NCBI GenBank assembly: GCA_019264505.1
Contig: JAHUZY010000264.1
Coordinates: forward strand, 1 to 5,214
Length of the DNA stretch: 5,214 nt
Source: Phenylobacterium sp.
GTDB lineage: Bacteria > Pseudomonadota > Alphaproteobacteria > Caulobacterales > Caulobacteraceae
Reading direction: 5' to 3'
Made by a program: the position numbers and the translations under genes. Below the pieces are notes generated by a model. It did not search any database. It was not told where the DNA came from and worked only from the letters and a program-made list of their open reading frames with translations. Below are positions 5,105 to 5,214 of this stretch, piece by piece. Position 1 is the stretch's first letter; each line of letters starts with the position of its first letter.

Positions 5105-5214
5105 CTACATGTGTCCGTCCATCTTCATCGGCGGATCCGCCTTCTTCATCGGGATGGAGCCGTCGTTCTTGGCGCCCATGCCGTCGGCATGCGCCTTGGC
5201 GCCCATCTCCATTC
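5105..5214 (-). CDS. C-terminus of a Met-rich protein, probably metal-binding (start beyond window)
   Basis: Thirty-five full codons run from the right edge to a TAG at 5107-5105. The visible tail has 7 Met, 2 His and no Cys, and ends in PMKMDGHM; several Lys and Asp alternate with the Met. A 12-bp direct repeat (5168-5179 and 5195-5206) encodes MGAK twice, nine codons apart, so the tail seems built by short internal duplication. This composition recalls Met-rich copper-binding tails of periplasmic copper proteins, and the neighbours are copper genes. The family cannot be named from 35 residues. The frame is the only one on this strand with consistent Met-rich content. Confidence 0.55.
   Translation of the reverse strand, partial: MEMGAKAHADGMGAKNDGSIPMKKADPPMKMDGHM

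Noticed and set aside
1..5214. tRNA, rRNA, CRISPR, transposase or insertion-sequence ends
   Set aside because: I saw no cloverleaf, regular repeat-spacer pattern, transposase frame or terminal inverted repeats with target duplications.

Overview
The window looks like part of a copper and heavy-metal resistance island from a high-GC alphaproteobacterium. A Caulobacterales-type host (Caulobacter, Brevundimonas or Phenylobacterium-like) is my guess from base composition, protein style and promoter types; nothing in the window proves it. Six complete genes and two genes cut by the window edges are supported. All lie on the minus strand except one membrane acyltransferase.

Layout from left to right. 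Positions 1-1207 hold the N-terminal two thirds of a Tat-exported CopA/PcoA-type multicopper oxidase. Positions 1208-1328 are a dense regulatory gap with a CueR/HmrR-type operator, an ECF-type promoter candidate and an 11-bp inverted repeat. Positions 1329-2628 hold three overlapping genes, read right to left: a small membrane anti-sigma factor, a CnrX-like periplasmic metal sensor and an ECF sigma factor. This is the gene order Y-X-H of the Cupriavidus cnr locus. A short divergent promoter region (2629-2748) separates them from an acyltransferase-3 family gene on the plus strand (2749-3921). Positions 3988-4766 hold a two-gene unit: a cytosolic Csp3-like copper-storage protein with 18 cysteines, then an exported Met/His-rich DUF305 protein. 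A gene-poor stretch (4767-5104) follows, and the window ends in the Met-rich C-terminus of another minus-strand gene (5105-5214).

How the parts may work together. The CnrX-like protein keeps, at identical spacing, the five metal ligands known from CnrX (H40, H44, E61, H117, M121 here). It should therefore bind metal in the periplasm and make the anti-sigma factor release the sigma factor. The same bipartite motif, T(G/C)AGGG-N16-GCGTA(T/G), occurs three times: on both strands of the divergent region, mirrored about a palindrome, and upstream of copA. I propose these are the promoters of this ECF sigma factor. Its local regulon would then be its own operon, the divergent acyltransferase and copA. 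The copA gene also carries a CueR-type box, so it appears to have two metal inputs: cytosolic Cu(I) through a MerR-family regulator and periplasmic metal through the sigma factor. The promoter assignments are inferences from sequence inspection only.
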